A stretch of 64,000 bases of DNA from Phytopseudomonas punonensis (GTDB lineage: Bacteria; Pseudomonadota; Gammaproteobacteria; Pseudomonadales; Pseudomonadaceae), in contig NZ_FRBQ01000004.1 of assembly GCF_900142655.1 (NCBI RefSeq), positions 186,001-250,000 on the forward strand, read 5' to 3'. Below the pieces are notes generated by a model, which was not told the DNA's origin, did no database searches, and saw nothing but the letters and a program-made list of their open reading frames with translations. Positions 53,299 to 62,670 of this stretch are shown here, one piece after another. Each line of letters opens with the position of its first letter. Position 1 is the stretch's first letter. A program made the translations under genes and the position numbers.

Positions 53299-55359
53299 AT
53301 GGCCTTCGAAGCAATGTTTCAGCCGATCCAGATCGGCAAACTGACCATCCGTAACCGTGTGCTCTCCACCGCGCATGCAGAGGTCTATGCCACCGACGGC
53401 GGCATGACCACCGAGCGCTACGTGAAGTACTACGAAGAGAAGGCCAAGGGCGGCATCGGCCTGGCCATCTGCGGCGGCTCCTCGGTGGTGGCCATCGACA
53501 GCCCGCAGCAATGGTGGAGCTCGGTGAACCTGTCCGCCGACCGCATAATCCCGCACTTCCAGAATCTCGCTGACGCCATGCACAAGCACGGCGCCAAGAT
53601 CATGATCCAGATTACCCACATGGGCCGCCGCTCGCGCTGGGACGGTTTCCACTGGCCGACCCTGATGTCGCCGTCCGGCATCCGCGAGCCAGTGCACCGC
53701 GCCACCTGCAAGACCATCGAAATCGAGGAAATCTGGCGCATCATCGGCAACTACGCCCAGGCTGCGCGCCGTGCGAAAGAAGGCGGCCTGGACGGCGTCG
53801 AACTGTCCGCTGTGCACCAGCACTTGATCGACCAGTTCTGGTCGCCGCGCGTCAACAAGCGTACCGATGAGTGGGGCGGCACCTTCGAAGGCCGCATGAA
53901 ATTCGGCATGGAAGTGCTCAAGGCGGTGCGCAAGGAAGTCGGCGACGACTTCTGTGTGGGCATGCGCATCACCGGTGACGAGTTCCACCCGGACGGTCTG
54001 TCCCACGAGGACATGAAGCAGATCGCCGCCTACTACGACGCCACCGGCATGCTCGACTTCATTGGCGTGGTGGGCTCGGGCTGCGACACCCACAACACCC
54101 TGGCCAACGTCATCCCGAACATGAGCTTCCCCCCGGAGCCGTTCCTGCACCTGGCGGCCGGCATCAAGGAAGTGGTCAAGGTGCCGGTGCTGCACGCGCA
54201 GAACATCAAGGACCCGAACCAGGCCACGCGGATTCTCGAAGGCGGCTATGTCGACATGGTCGGCATGACACGCGCGCACATGGCCGACCCGCACCTGATC
54301 GCCAAGATCAAGATGGGCCAGATCGACCAGATCAAGCAGTGCGTCGGTGCCAACTACTGCATCGACCGTCAGTACCAGGGCCTGGACGTGCTGTGCATTC
54401 AGAACGCCGCGACCAGCCGTGAATACATGGGCGTACCGCACATCATCGAGAAGACCACCGGCGTCAAACGCAAGGTGGTGATCGTCGGCGGCGGCCCGGC
54501 CGGGATGGAAGCAGCTCGCGTCGCAGCCGAACGTGGCCACGACGTGACCCTGTTCGAGAAACAGGACAGCCTCGGCGGGCAGATCAGCATCGCCGCACGG
54601 GCCCCGCAGCGCGACCAGATCGCCGGTATCACCCGCTGGTTCCAGCTGGAAATCGCTCGCCTGGGCGTCGACCTGCGCCTGGGCACCGCGGCCGATGCGG
54701 CAACGCTGCTCGACCTGCGCCCGGACATCATCGTCCTGGCCAACGGCGGCCACCCCTTCCTCGAACAGAACGAGCACTGGGGCGCTGACGAAGGCCTGAT
54801 CGTAAGCAGCTGGGACGTGCTCTCGGGCAAGGTCGAGCCGGGCAAGAACGTCCTGGTGTACGACACCATCTGCGAATTCACCGGCATGTCGGTCGCCGAC
54901 TACCTGGCGGACAAAGGCTCGCAGGTGGAAATCGTCACCGACGACATCAAGCCGGGCGTGGCCATCGGCGGCACCAGCTTCCCCACCTACTACCGCAGCA
55001 TGTATCCGAAAGAAGTGGTGATGACCGGCGACCTGATGCTGGAGAAGGTCTACCGCGAAGGCGACAAGCTGGTAGCGGTGCTGGAGAACGAATACACCGG
55101 CGCCAAGGAAGAACGCGTGGTCGACCAGGTAGTGGTGGAGAACGGCGTGCGGCCGGACGAATCGCTGTACTACGCACTCAAGGAAGGCTCGCGCAACAAG
55201 GGCCAGATCGACGTCGACGCGCTGTTCGCGATCAAGCCGCAGCCATGCCTCTCCGAGACGGGCGACGGCTACCTGCTGTTCCGCATCGGCGACTGCGTGG
55301 CCCAGCGCAACACCCACGCGGCGATCTACGACGCGCTGCGGCTGTGCAAGGACTTCTGA
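53299..55359 (+). CDS. dgcA: Dimethylglycine demethylase subunit DgcA
   Basis: 686 aa, same layout as trimethylamine dehydrogenase. Residues 1-370 form an FMN barrel of the old yellow enzyme type (MFQPIQIGKLTIRNRVLSTAHAE, MIQITHMGRRSRWDG, DGVELSAVHQHLIDQFWSPRVNKRTDEWGG). An FAD/NAD-type domain follows (RKVVIVGGGPAGMEAARVAAERGHDVTLFEKQ at about 393-424). The 4Fe-4S segment reads CVGANYC...C, with Ala where trimethylamine dehydrogenase has its second Cys. With DgcB it turns dimethylglycine into sarcosine, for SoxBDAG. CGAGGAGAAGGTC lies before the ATG. Confidence 0.95.
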   Translation: MAFEAMFQPIQIGKLTIRNRVLSTAHAEVYATDGGMTTERYVKYYEEKAKGGIGLAICGGSSVVAIDSPQQWWSSVNLSADRIIPHFQNLADAMHKHGAKIMIQITHMGRRSRWDGFHWPTLMSPSGIREPVHRATCKTIEIEEIWRIIGNYAQAARRAKEGGLDGVELSAVHQHLIDQFWSPRVNKRTDEWGGTFEGRMKFGMEVLKAVRKEVGDDFCVGMRITGDEFHPDGLSHEDMKQIAAYYDATGMLDFIGVVGSGCDTHNTLANVIPNMSFPPEPFLHLAAGIKEVVKVPVLHAQNIKDPNQATRILEGGYVDMVGMTRAHMADPHLIAKIKMGQIDQIKQCVGANYCIDRQYQGLDVLCIQNAATSREYMGVPHIIEKTTGVKRKVVIVGGGPAGMEAARVAAERGHDVTLFEKQDSLGGQISIAARAPQRDQIAGITRWFQLEIARLGVDLRLGTAADAATLLDLRPDIIVLANGGHPFLEQNEHWGADEGLIVSSWDVLSGKVEPGKNVLVYDTICEFTGMSVADYLADKGSQVEIVTDDIKPGVAIGGTSFPTYYRSMYPKEVVMTGDLMLEKVYREGDKLVAVLENEYTGAKEERVVDQVVVENGVRPDESLYYALKEGSRNKGQIDVDALFAIKPQPCLSETGDGYLLFRIGDCVAQRNTHAAIYDALRLCKDF

Positions 55360-55373
55360 TCGAAACGACGCCC

Positions 55374-55463
55374 TTGTGGGAGCGGGCGGGGACGCCTAGT
55401 TCATGCCCGCGACTCAACGTAGCCAAGGCTGCGCCCAAATGCGGGTCTGGCCCGCTCCCACGA
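55374..55463. repeat. Inverted repeat (GTGGGAGCGGGC family)
   Basis: TTGTGGGAGCGGGC at the left and GCCCGCTCCCACGA at the right, about 60 bp apart, between dgcA and dgcB. The same arm recurs at 58774-58831. Confidence 0.75.
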
Positions 55464-55488
55464 CATCTCGTCCGGTGAGGACAGACCG

Positions 55489-57447
55489 ATGCTGAACACC
55501 ATTCTTCCCATCCTGCTTTTCGCCGCCCTGGCCCTTGCGCTCATTGGCGCGGCCAAGCGCTTCTTCATGTGGCGCCGCGGCCGACCGGCCCAGGTCGATT
55601 GGCTCGGCGGCCTGCTGAAAATGCCGCGCCGCTATCTGGTGGACCTGCACCACGTGGTCGAGCGCGACAAGTACATGTCCAAGACCCACGTGGCCACCGC
55701 CGGTGGCTTCGTGCTGGCGGCCGTGCTGGCCATCGCCGTGCACGGTTTTGGCCTGCACAACCGCATCCTCGGCTTCGCGCTGCTGGCGGCCACGGTGCTG
55801 ATGTTCACCGGCGCCCTGTTCGTCGTCAAGCGCCGCCTGAACCCGCCGTCGCGGCTGTCGAAAGGCCCGTGGATGCGCCTACCGAAAAGCCTGCTGATGT
55901 TCGCCGCCAGCTTCTTCATCGCCACCCTGCCGGTCGCAGGCATTCTGCCGGCCGACTTCGGCGGCTGGGTGCTGGCGGCCATCCTTGGCGTGGGCGTGGC
56001 CTGGGGCGTGTCCGAGCTGTTCTTCGGCATGACCTGGGGCGGGCCGATGAAGCACGCCTTCGCTGGCGCCCTGCACCTCGCCTGGCACCGCCGTGCCGAA
56101 CGCTTCGGCGGCGGCCGCTCGACCGGCCTGAAAGCCCTCGACCTCGACAACCCGAAAGCCCCGCTGGGCGTGGAAAAACCCACCGACTTCACCTGGAACC
56201 AGCTGCTCGGCTTCGACGCCTGCGTGCAGTGCGGCAAGTGCGAGGCCATGTGCCCGGCCTTTGCCGCCGGCCAGCCGCTGAACCCCAAGAAGCTGATCCA
56301 GGACATGGTCATCGGCCTGGCCGGTGGCAATGACGCCAAGTTCGCCGGTTCACCCTACCCAGGCAAACCGCTCGGTGAACACAGCGGTGGCCCGCACCAG
56401 CCGATCGTCTCGCTGCAAGGCAAGGCCCTGGTCGACGCCGACACCCTGTGGTCGTGCACCACCTGTCGCGCCTGCGTCGAGGAGTGCCCGATGATGATCG
56501 AGCACGTCGATGCCATCGTCGACATGCGCCGCCACCTGACGCTGGAAAAGGGCTCGACGCCAAACAAGGGCGCCGAGGTGCTGGAAAACCTCATTGCCAC
56601 CGACAACCCGGGCGGCTTCGCACCGGGCGGTCGCCTTAACTGGGCAGCGGACCTGAACCTGCCGTTGATGGCCGACAAGGGCAGCGCCGAGGTGTTGTTC
56701 TGGGTCGGTGACGGCGCCTTCGACATGCGCAATCAGAGAACGCTGAGGGCCTTTGTGAAGATCCTCAAGGCATCCGGCATCGACTTCGCCGTGCTCGGCC
56801 TGGAAGAACGCGACAGCGGTGACGTGGCTCGTCGCCTGGGCGATGAGGCAACCTTCCAGCAGTTGGCCAAGCGCAATATCGCCACGCTGAACAAGTACCA
56901 GTTCAAGACCATCGTCTCTTGCGACCCGCACAGTTTCCACGTGCTGAAAAACGAGTACGGCGCGCTGGGCGGCCATTACCAGGTCATGCACCACAGCACT
57001 TTTATCGAAAACCTGATGCAGCGCGGCACCTTGAACCTCGGGCAACACAAGGGCGGCTCCGTCACTTACCACGACCCGTGCTACCTGGGCCGCTACAACG
57101 GCGAGTACGAAGCGCCCCGTGCAGTGCTCAGGGCCATCGGCATCGAGGTCAAGGAGATGGAACGTTCCGGCTTCCGCTCGCGCTGCTGCGGCGGTGGCGG
57201 TGGCGCGCCGATCACCGACATCCCCGGCAAGCAGCGAATTCCCGACATGCGCATGGAAGACATCAAGGAGACCGGCGCCGAACTGGTCGCCGTCGGCTGC
57301 CCGCAGTGCACCGTGATGCTCGAAGGCGTGGTCGAACCTCGCCCGCAGATCAAGGACATCGCCGAGCTGGTCGCCGAGGTGCTGATCGAAGCCGAAGCAG
57401 CGCCAAAGCGCCAGGCACCGCAGTCCGCCGCCGTGGAGGTCGCGTAA
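55489..57447 (+). CDS. dgcB: Dimethylglycine demethylase iron-sulfur subunit DgcB
   Basis: 652 aa. Four to five N-terminal membrane segments (about 1-185), then two 4Fe-4S motifs (CVQCGKCEAMCP and CTTCRACVEECP), then two CCG-type cysteine-rich domains (HDPCYLGRYNG and SRCCGGGGGAP). This is the heterodisulfide reductase-like build of DgcB, which passes electrons from DgcA toward the electron-transfer flavoproteins and the membrane quinone pool. Start is the ATG at 55489 with GAGGACAGACCG upstream. Confidence 0.94.
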   Translation: MLNTILPILLFAALALALIGAAKRFFMWRRGRPAQVDWLGGLLKMPRRYLVDLHHVVERDKYMSKTHVATAGGFVLAAVLAIAVHGFGLHNRILGFALLAATVLMFTGALFVVKRRLNPPSRLSKGPWMRLPKSLLMFAASFFIATLPVAGILPADFGGWVLAAILGVGVAWGVSELFFGMTWGGPMKHAFAGALHLAWHRRAERFGGGRSTGLKALDLDNPKAPLGVEKPTDFTWNQLLGFDACVQCGKCEAMCPAFAAGQPLNPKKLIQDMVIGLAGGNDAKFAGSPYPGKPLGEHSGGPHQPIVSLQGKALVDADTLWSCTTCRACVEECPMMIEHVDAIVDMRRHLTLEKGSTPNKGAEVLENLIATDNPGGFAPGGRLNWAADLNLPLMADKGSAEVLFWVGDGAFDMRNQRTLRAFVKILKASGIDFAVLGLEERDSGDVARRLGDEATFQQLAKRNIATLNKYQFKTIVSCDPHSFHVLKNEYGALGGHYQVMHHSTFIENLMQRGTLNLGQHKGGSVTYHDPCYLGRYNGEYEAPRAVLRAIGIEVKEMERSGFRSRCCGGGGGAPITDIPGKQRIPDMRMEDIKETGAELVAVGCPQCTVMLEGVVEPRPQIKDIAELVAEVLIEAEAAPKRQAPQSAAVEVA

Positions 57448-57460
57448 TGGCTCATATGAG

Positions 57461-57509
57461 CAGGATGGGTGCTAACCCATCAATGGACGATGGGTTAGCA
57501 CCCATCCTA
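57461..57509. repeat. Inverted repeat (AGGATGGGT family)
   Basis: CAGGATGGGTGCTAACCCAT and ATGGGTTAGCACCCATCCTA flank a 9-bp loop: a perfect 19-bp stem between dgcB and etfA. Related by its outer arm to 6454-6516. Confidence 0.85.
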
Positions 57510-57535
57510 CGGTGTCGTGCCGACGGGAGCCCGCC

Positions 57536-58765
57536 ATGAGTGACATCATCCGCCGTGATCCGCGCGCCGAGCGCATCGCCCGCAACCGCCTGCACCCGCT
57601 GCACGCGGCCCTGCAGCCCCAACAGATTCAATGGATGGGCCCCAACGGCATCGTCCGCAAGAACCCGCACGCTGCGGCCGCCGGCTTTATCGGTCCGGCC
57701 GGCCTCAAACGCATCGATCGCAGCGGCGCGCAGCAGGGTGGCGGCAGCAAGCGCCAAAGCAGCAGCGCACAGGTGCAACTACCGCTGCATGTGATCGAGC
57801 AACCGGCGTTCATCATCGCCGTGGTGCCGGACATGGTTGGTGGCCGCCTGAGCAGCCACGACAAGGACCTGCTCGGTCTAGCCCATCAGCTGGCCGGCAA
57901 GGACGGCGCCGTACTGGCCGTGGTGTTCGGTGAGCACAAGGAATCCGCGTTCGACACTGCTGGCATCGACCGCCTGCTGCAGCTGGAAGGCGATGAATAC
58001 GGCGGCTACTCACCCGAACAACGGGTGCTGGCCCTGCGCGCCGTCGACAACCAGTTCTCCCCGCGCCACTGGTTGCTGCCGGATAGCCGCACTGGTGGCG
58101 GTGAACTGGGTCGCCGGCTGGCCTCCAGCCTCGGCGAGCGCCCGGCAACCCGCGTGTGGCAAGTCAAAGACGGGCAAAGCACCGGCCGTGCCGGTGCCGG
58201 CCGCGAGGACATCGCCCGGGCAGCGCCACGCCTCATTCTGGCCGCCGCCGAGTGCGCCGAGCCGGTCAGCGAAACCCGCCACGAGGCACGCTCGGTCGAG
58301 CTGTCAGCCCAGGTGCCGCGCAACCTGCCGCGCATCGAAGACCTGGGTTCGGTGGCCGTCGACCCGGCGCAGATTCCCATGGCCGAATCCGAATTTATCC
58401 TTTCCGGCGGCAACGGCGTAAAGGACTGGGCGCTGTTCCACCGCGCCGCCGTCACCCTGGGTGCCACCGAAGGCGCGTCACGCGTGGCCGTGGACGACGG
58501 CCACATGCCCCGCGCCCGCCAGGTCGGCGCCACCGGCACCTGGGTCACTGCCCGCGTGTACATGGCGGTCGGTATTTCCGGCGCTATCCAGCACCTGCAG
58601 GGCATCGGCGCCTGCGACAAGGTGGTAGCGATCAACCTCGACCCAGGTTGCGACATGATCAAACGGGCCGACATGGCAGTGATCGGCGACTCCGCCGCGA
58701 TCCTCCAGGCGCTGATCGAGCGTGTGGAAGCCTACCGTAACGGAGCCAAACGTGATGCGGCCTGA
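57536..58765 (+). CDS. etfA: Electron transfer flavoprotein alpha subunit of dimethylglycine pathway
   Basis: 409 aa from the ATG at 57536 (MSDIIRRDPRAERIARN), with CGGGAG upstream. The N-terminal 75 residues are an extension beyond usual EtfA; the ETF domain starts about residue 85. The C-terminal FAD site shows VLSGGNGVKDWALF, GATGTWVTARVYMAVGISGAIQHLQGI and VVAINLDPGCDMIKRADMAVIGDS. In P. aeruginosa this position is PA5400. Accepts electrons from DgcAB for the respiratory chain, paired with EtfB. Confidence 0.92.
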   Translation: MSDIIRRDPRAERIARNRLHPLHAALQPQQIQWMGPNGIVRKNPHAAAAGFIGPAGLKRIDRSGAQQGGGSKRQSSSAQVQLPLHVIEQPAFIIAVVPDMVGGRLSSHDKDLLGLAHQLAGKDGAVLAVVFGEHKESAFDTAGIDRLLQLEGDEYGGYSPEQRVLALRAVDNQFSPRHWLLPDSRTGGGELGRRLASSLGERPATRVWQVKDGQSTGRAGAGREDIARAAPRLILAAAECAEPVSETRHEARSVELSAQVPRNLPRIEDLGSVAVDPAQIPMAESEFILSGGNGVKDWALFHRAAVTLGATEGASRVAVDDGHMPRARQVGATGTWVTARVYMAVGISGAIQHLQGIGACDKVVAINLDPGCDMIKRADMAVIGDSAAILQALIERVEAYRNGAKRDAA

Positions 58766-58773
58766 AGTCCTTG

Positions 58774-58831
58774 TCGCGGGCATGCCCCGCTCCCACACCC
58801 GCGAACTCGTGGGAGCGGGCCATGCCCGCGA
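58774..58831. repeat. Inverted repeat (GTGGGAGCGGGC family)
   Basis: TCGCGGGCATGCCCCGCTCC-CAC pairs with GTGGGAGCGGGCCATGCCCGCGA except for one extra base. Lies between etfA and etfB. Confidence 0.85.
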
Positions 58832-58858
58832 AGTCGCACATATAGCTGGAGTCCCGGC

Positions 58859-59632
58859 ATGGCTGATCTGAACGTCGTCACCCTGATTTCCATCGGCTCG
58901 CACCCGGCTTCGGGAAGGCCGCGCCGTGCCGAGCAGGACGCCCGCGCCGTGGAGCTGGGCCTCAAGCTGGCCGGTGAAAAGCTGAACGTGGTGCATGCCG
59001 GCGACCCGCAGGAAGAAACCCTGCGCACCTATCTGGGCATGGGCCTGCCCGGCCTGACCGTACTTGAGCAAAGCCGCGAGGCTGACGCCCTGCCGGCTAT
59101 CGCTGAACACCTGCAACTGGCGCAGGCACAGCTGGTACTCACCGGCACCCAGTCGGAAACCGGTGAAGGCTCGGGCATGCTGCCCTACCTGCTGGCCGAA
59201 CGCCTGGGCTGGCCGCTGATCGTCGGCCTGGCCGAAGTGGAAAGCATCGACGGCAATACCGCCCAGGTTCTGCAGGCTCTGCCGCGCGGCCAGCGCCGCC
59301 GGCTGCGGGTACGCCTGCCATTCGTGGCCAGCGTCGATAGCGCCGCACCGGCCGCACGGCAAAGCGCCTTTGGCCCGGCACGTCGCGGTACGCTGGAGCG
59401 TGAAGCGGTTGAGCTGGTCGACGACCCACTCTACGCCGACGCGCAATGGCAGCCCGCCCGGCCGCGCCCTAAACGCCTGAAAGTGATCAAGGCCAAGACC
59501 GGTGCCGAACGCATGAAGGCCGCCACGGCGAAAGCCACGGGCGGCGGTGGCCAAGTGCTCACTGGCGTCTCGCCACAGGAAGGCGCAGAGGCTATCTTCA
59601 AGCTCCTGCTGGATGAGGGCGTGCTGCGCTGA
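58859..59632 (+). CDS. etfB: Electron transfer flavoprotein beta subunit of dimethylglycine pathway
   Basis: 257 aa, ETF beta-like. EQDARAVELGLKLAGEKLNVVHAGD, then LVLTGTQSETGEGSGMLPYLLAERLGWPLIVGLAEVE matches the AMP-binding half of EtfB. The C-terminal tail is basic (ARPRPKRLKVIKAKTGAERMKAAT) and longer than in housekeeping EtfB. Pairs with the preceding EtfA in electron transfer from dimethylglycine (and perhaps sarcosine) oxidation. Orthologous position PA5401. Confidence 0.9.
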   Translation: MADLNVVTLISIGSHPASGRPRRAEQDARAVELGLKLAGEKLNVVHAGDPQEETLRTYLGMGLPGLTVLEQSREADALPAIAEHLQLAQAQLVLTGTQSETGEGSGMLPYLLAERLGWPLIVGLAEVESIDGNTAQVLQALPRGQRRRLRVRLPFVASVDSAAPAARQSAFGPARRGTLEREAVELVDDPLYADAQWQPARPRPKRLKVIKAKTGAERMKAATAKATGGGGQVLTGVSPQEGAEAIFKLLLDEGVLR

Positions 59633-59671
59633 CGGTGCGTCGAATTCGAATTTGTCACGAGGACAATCACG

Positions 59672-59920
59672 ATGATGCATGCCGACTTGATCGACCAGGA
59701 AGATCTGCGCGAACGCCTGATTGCCCTGGGTTTCAGCATCCCCAGCGGCGCCAGCGCCGAGCAGGCCTGCGAGTACGCGGTTACCGGCCTGTGCCCGGAA
59801 CGCGCACTGGTGTTGCGTCATATGGTCGAGGACATCCTCGCCGGCAGCGCCACAGTGCTGCCAACCGTACGCGAAGCCATCTCCCGTACCCTGCTGCCAG
59901 CGCTGGTACCACGCGCCTGA
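59672..59920 (+). CDS. Small conserved protein after etfB
   Basis: 82 aa: MMHADLIDQEDLRERLIALGFSI, then SAEQACEYAVTGLCPERALVLRHMVEDILAGSATVLPTVREAISRTLLPALVPRA. Acidic, helical, two cysteines, no signal or membrane segment. CGAGGACAATCACG lies before the ATG. No known domain recognised; position right after etfB suggests it belongs to the same transcript. Confidence 0.75.
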   Translation: MMHADLIDQEDLRERLIALGFSIPSGASAEQACEYAVTGLCPERALVLRHMVEDILAGSATVLPTVREAISRTLLPALVPRA

Positions 59921-59985
59921 GCCTGACTAAACTCTGGTTGCCAGGCTTGCCGCTCACATCAGCCCACAAATACTGTGGGCAGGCC

Positions 59986-60255
59986 TGTGGATAAACTGTT
60001 GGATAACATCGCGACGCCGCGTTTCACGGGGCGCACCGCCAATTGCGCTGTTTTTGTACACACGCGCCGTGATGAATTGGCTGAGAGGCCCGGCACAGGG
60101 CGCTCTCACCGTCCGACAGACCCTAAGCACCACAGCATTCTGCCCGCAGTTATTTTGCGCACAAATACTCTGTGTAGAGCTGTGGATAATCTGTGAAAGG
60201 CTGCCCGGACGCCGCGTTTTCCGGGCGTCTCAGGCAATTGGCTAGTTTTTACGCG
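59986..60255. repeat. Two direct repeats with DnaA-box-like motifs between etf and gbdR
   Basis: Two related copies start at 59985 and 60180 (195 bp apart). Each has CTGTGGATAA, then GACGCCGCGTTT, then CAATTG and GTTTTT(GT)AC, ending ACGCG. Both TGTGGATAA (59986-59994 and 60181-60189) match the DnaA box TTATCCACA on the other strand. Between 59921 and 60286 there is no gene. Confidence 0.7.
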
Positions 60256-60286
60256 ACAAGGCGGCGGCAAACGCCACCACCCTGAA

Positions 60287-61387
60287 TCAGATCACCCGCA
60301 CGCTGGCGAAGGTCGACTCGCCCTGGGCACGGCTCAGGGCCGCCATGGCAGACGACGAGTCGTGCAGCAGCTCGTCATTCACAGGCACCAGGGCGACCAC
60401 GTTGGCACCGCTGCCGGCGCGTTCGTCGCGCGGCGGAATGCCGAAGTATTCGCGGTAGCACTTGGAGAAGTGTGGGGTGGACACGAAGCCGCAGACCGAC
60501 GCCACTTCGATGATCGACATCGATGTTTGCTTGAGCAGTTGGCGAGCACGAATCAGCCGCAGCTTCAGGTAGTAGCGCGACGGCGAGCAATGCAGGTATT
60601 TCTGGAACAGGCGCTCGAGCTGACGGCGCGATACGTCCACATACAGCGCCAGCTGGTCGAGGTCGATCGGCTCTTCCAGGTTGGCTTCCATCAGCGCGAC
60701 GATTTCCTGCAGCTTCGGCTGATTAGTACCGAGCATGTGCTTGAGCGGCACACGCTGGTGGTCCTGCTCGTTGCGGATGCGCTCGTAGATGAACATCTCG
60801 GAGATCGCCGCCGCCAGTTCGCGGCCATGCTCGCGACCGATCAGGTGCAGCATCATGTCCATCGGCGCGGTGCCACCGGACGAGGTGTTGCGGTTGCGGT
60901 CGATAGAGAACAGGCGCGTGGTGATGGCCGCGCGCGGGAAAGCCTCCTGCATGGCGGCGAGAAACTCCCAGTGCACGCTGCAATCGTAGCCGTCGAGCAG
61001 CCCGGCCTTGGCCAGCGCCCAGCTACCGGTGCATACCGCGCCCATCTGCCGGCCCTGGCGAGCCTGGCCCTGTAGCCACTGCACGTGGTCGCGGGTCACG
61101 CTGCGCTGAATATCCACGCCACCACAAACGATCACCGCACTCAGCGCCGGGGCGTTGGCGGTGCTGGCATCCGGAGTGATTTTCAAACCGTCGCTGGCGC
61201 ATACCGGCTGACCGTCGAGGGTCAGGGTGTGCCAGCGATACAGCTCCTTGCCGGAGAGCTGATTGGCCATGCGCAGGGGTTCCACCGCCGATGCCAGGGA
61301 TATCAGAGTGAAGTTGTCCAGCAGGAGAAAACCGATGGACTGAGGAACACGACTCTGGAGCTGCGCTCCCTGATTCAATTGCGACAT
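60287..61387 (-). CDS. gbdR: GbdR, AraC-family activator of betaine catabolism
   Basis: 366 aa from the ATG at 61387 (MSQLNQGAQLQSR), with GAGGG upstream; two TTG codons before it are in frame. An N-terminal DJ-1/PfpI-like sensor domain (SIGFLLLDNFTLISLASAVEPLRMANQLSG, AVCTGSWALAKAGLLDG) and C-terminal AraC DNA-binding domain (LALYVDVSRRQLERLFQKYLH, MSIIEVASVCGFVSTPHFSKCYREYFGIPP). GbdR senses glycine betaine and dimethylglycine and activates gbcA, gbcB, dgc, sox and cbc genes, all in this window. Same build as CdhR. Confidence 0.95.
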   Translation of the reverse strand: MSQLNQGAQLQSRVPQSIGFLLLDNFTLISLASAVEPLRMANQLSGKELYRWHTLTLDGQPVCASDGLKITPDASTANAPALSAVIVCGGVDIQRSVTRDHVQWLQGQARQGRQMGAVCTGSWALAKAGLLDGYDCSVHWEFLAAMQEAFPRAAITTRLFSIDRNRNTSSGGTAPMDMMLHLIGREHGRELAAAISEMFIYERIRNEQDHQRVPLKHMLGTNQPKLQEIVALMEANLEEPIDLDQLALYVDVSRRQLERLFQKYLHCSPSRYYLKLRLIRARQLLKQTSMSIIEVASVCGFVSTPHFSKCYREYFGIPPRDERAGSGANVVALVPVNDELLHDSSSAMAALSRAQGESTFASVRVI

Positions 61388-61504
61388 CAACAAACCCTCA
61401 CGCTAACCACGGTATGAGCCTTCATCACGAGGCCCTGTTTTCTTGTATTTACGGCTTTCTGGCAGTCAAGCAGATGGCATATATAACGCAAAGGCCATGC
61501 CGAC

Positions 61505-61522
61505 ATTGAACGAGCGTTCAAT
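61505..61522. promoter_or_regulatory. BetI-like operator upstream of gbdR
   Basis: ATTGAACGAGCGTTCAAT: perfect inverted repeat of 8 bp with a 2-bp centre. It resembles the operator of BetI, the choline-sensing TetR repressor, in its ATTGxACGTTCAAT core. It lies 118 bp before the gbdR start. Confidence 0.5.
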
Positions 61523-62670
61523 AAAGAATTCGTCGCGAGCTGGATTCACGGCTGGCGCGCTCTGCAGCGCCTATCCTGAACAAAGGCCAGATTGCTGCAA
61601 TGTGCCATGTCCCAAGGGCTTGAGCATTTCGGTAGCAGTGCCAGGCGTAACGATGTTTCCGCGCTTGGCTGATCGGTAACCCGTCGGGATGAACAATGAG
61701 TGACTGAGCGGTCACGCATACGACAAATCGGCCATCACCCACGACGCACCAAAAGCAGGCGCCCACATCCCTAGTTGAGCGAAAAGCGCTCACCAGATTG
61801 GTCGGGGTAAATTTGTTCCTCGGCGGCGTAAGAGGGTTCGCAGGGAAGACATGAAATCAGCCGTGTTGTCGTTACTCGCTATGGGTGGCCAGGCAGCGGC
61901 AATGCCCCTCATAAGCATGCCGCTGGCACAGCTGTATCGTCGCAACTGGCACCGTCAAAGAAGTGAGCGCGCAGGTCGCTGATACGCTTTTTGCCTTCAA
62001 CCAACAGATTTACATACGTTTTTTTAAATTTGCTGCAGCCCCCGTGGCACTTAGGCTGCGCCCGTTCATCCGGCTGAGAACCGCGCCATACGCGGCTTGC
62101 AGCTTTGGCCAAGAGCAGAAAAAATCTGTTATGGTTTTTTTAGGCGGCGCCCTCTTGTCGTCGCCCAACACGTCAGGGTCGCAATTCGATAATTGCCGCG
62201 ACCGCAAGACTATATCGTTGAGTCAGCCGATTTCGTCGCTGCCGCTCTTGACCAGAGGGGCAGACTGGGGCCCACCGCTCCAGACCGAAGAACAGATAAG
62301 TGCTGGCTCCAGCAAACGGGCGCCAGTCCAACAAGAAATTTCGGATGTACGCGCACCTCGGATGAGGTGTGAACACCCAAAGGATTGGGCTTCGTAACAC
62401 TGCCAGAGGGTTTGGAAAGCAGTTTGCAGCACGGCAATGCATTACTTCATCTGTCACGTTCACCAGCGCTGCCTGGGCATTCCGCCTTGGCTACGGTTCT
62501 GGAGTGCACGCCGGTACCTGAAGAACGCCATGGCGCAGAACGCTGTCCAAACCCTGGAACCGTGTATATACCCACAAGCAAGAACAGTCTGCCTCGCATG
62601 ACGGGTGTCCAGTGGGCGCACGGCAAGCTGCGTGTGACTGTTCTGATGTCTACTGAAGGGGAACCATCCC
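61523..62670. other. Long gene-free leader region of cbcV
   Basis: 1148 bp with no convincing gene. Contains a palindrome GGTCGCAATTCGATAATTGCCGCGACC at 62177-62203 (arms GGTCGC/GCGACC and AATT/AATT), and an A/T-rich stretch near 62110-62140 that could hold a promoter. Short overlapping open frames on both strands have no ribosome site or recognisable content. Regulatory sites for GbdR at cbcV are expected here but were not located. Confidence 0.45.

Noticed and set aside
61963..62397. 144-codon open frame in the cbcV leader.
   Set aside because: No ribosome site, no recognisable content, and several overlapping frames of equal size on the other strand.
61388..62670. tRNA, sRNA or serine dehydratase remnant near gbdR.
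   Set aside because: No cloverleaf or coding similarity could be found by eye on either strand.
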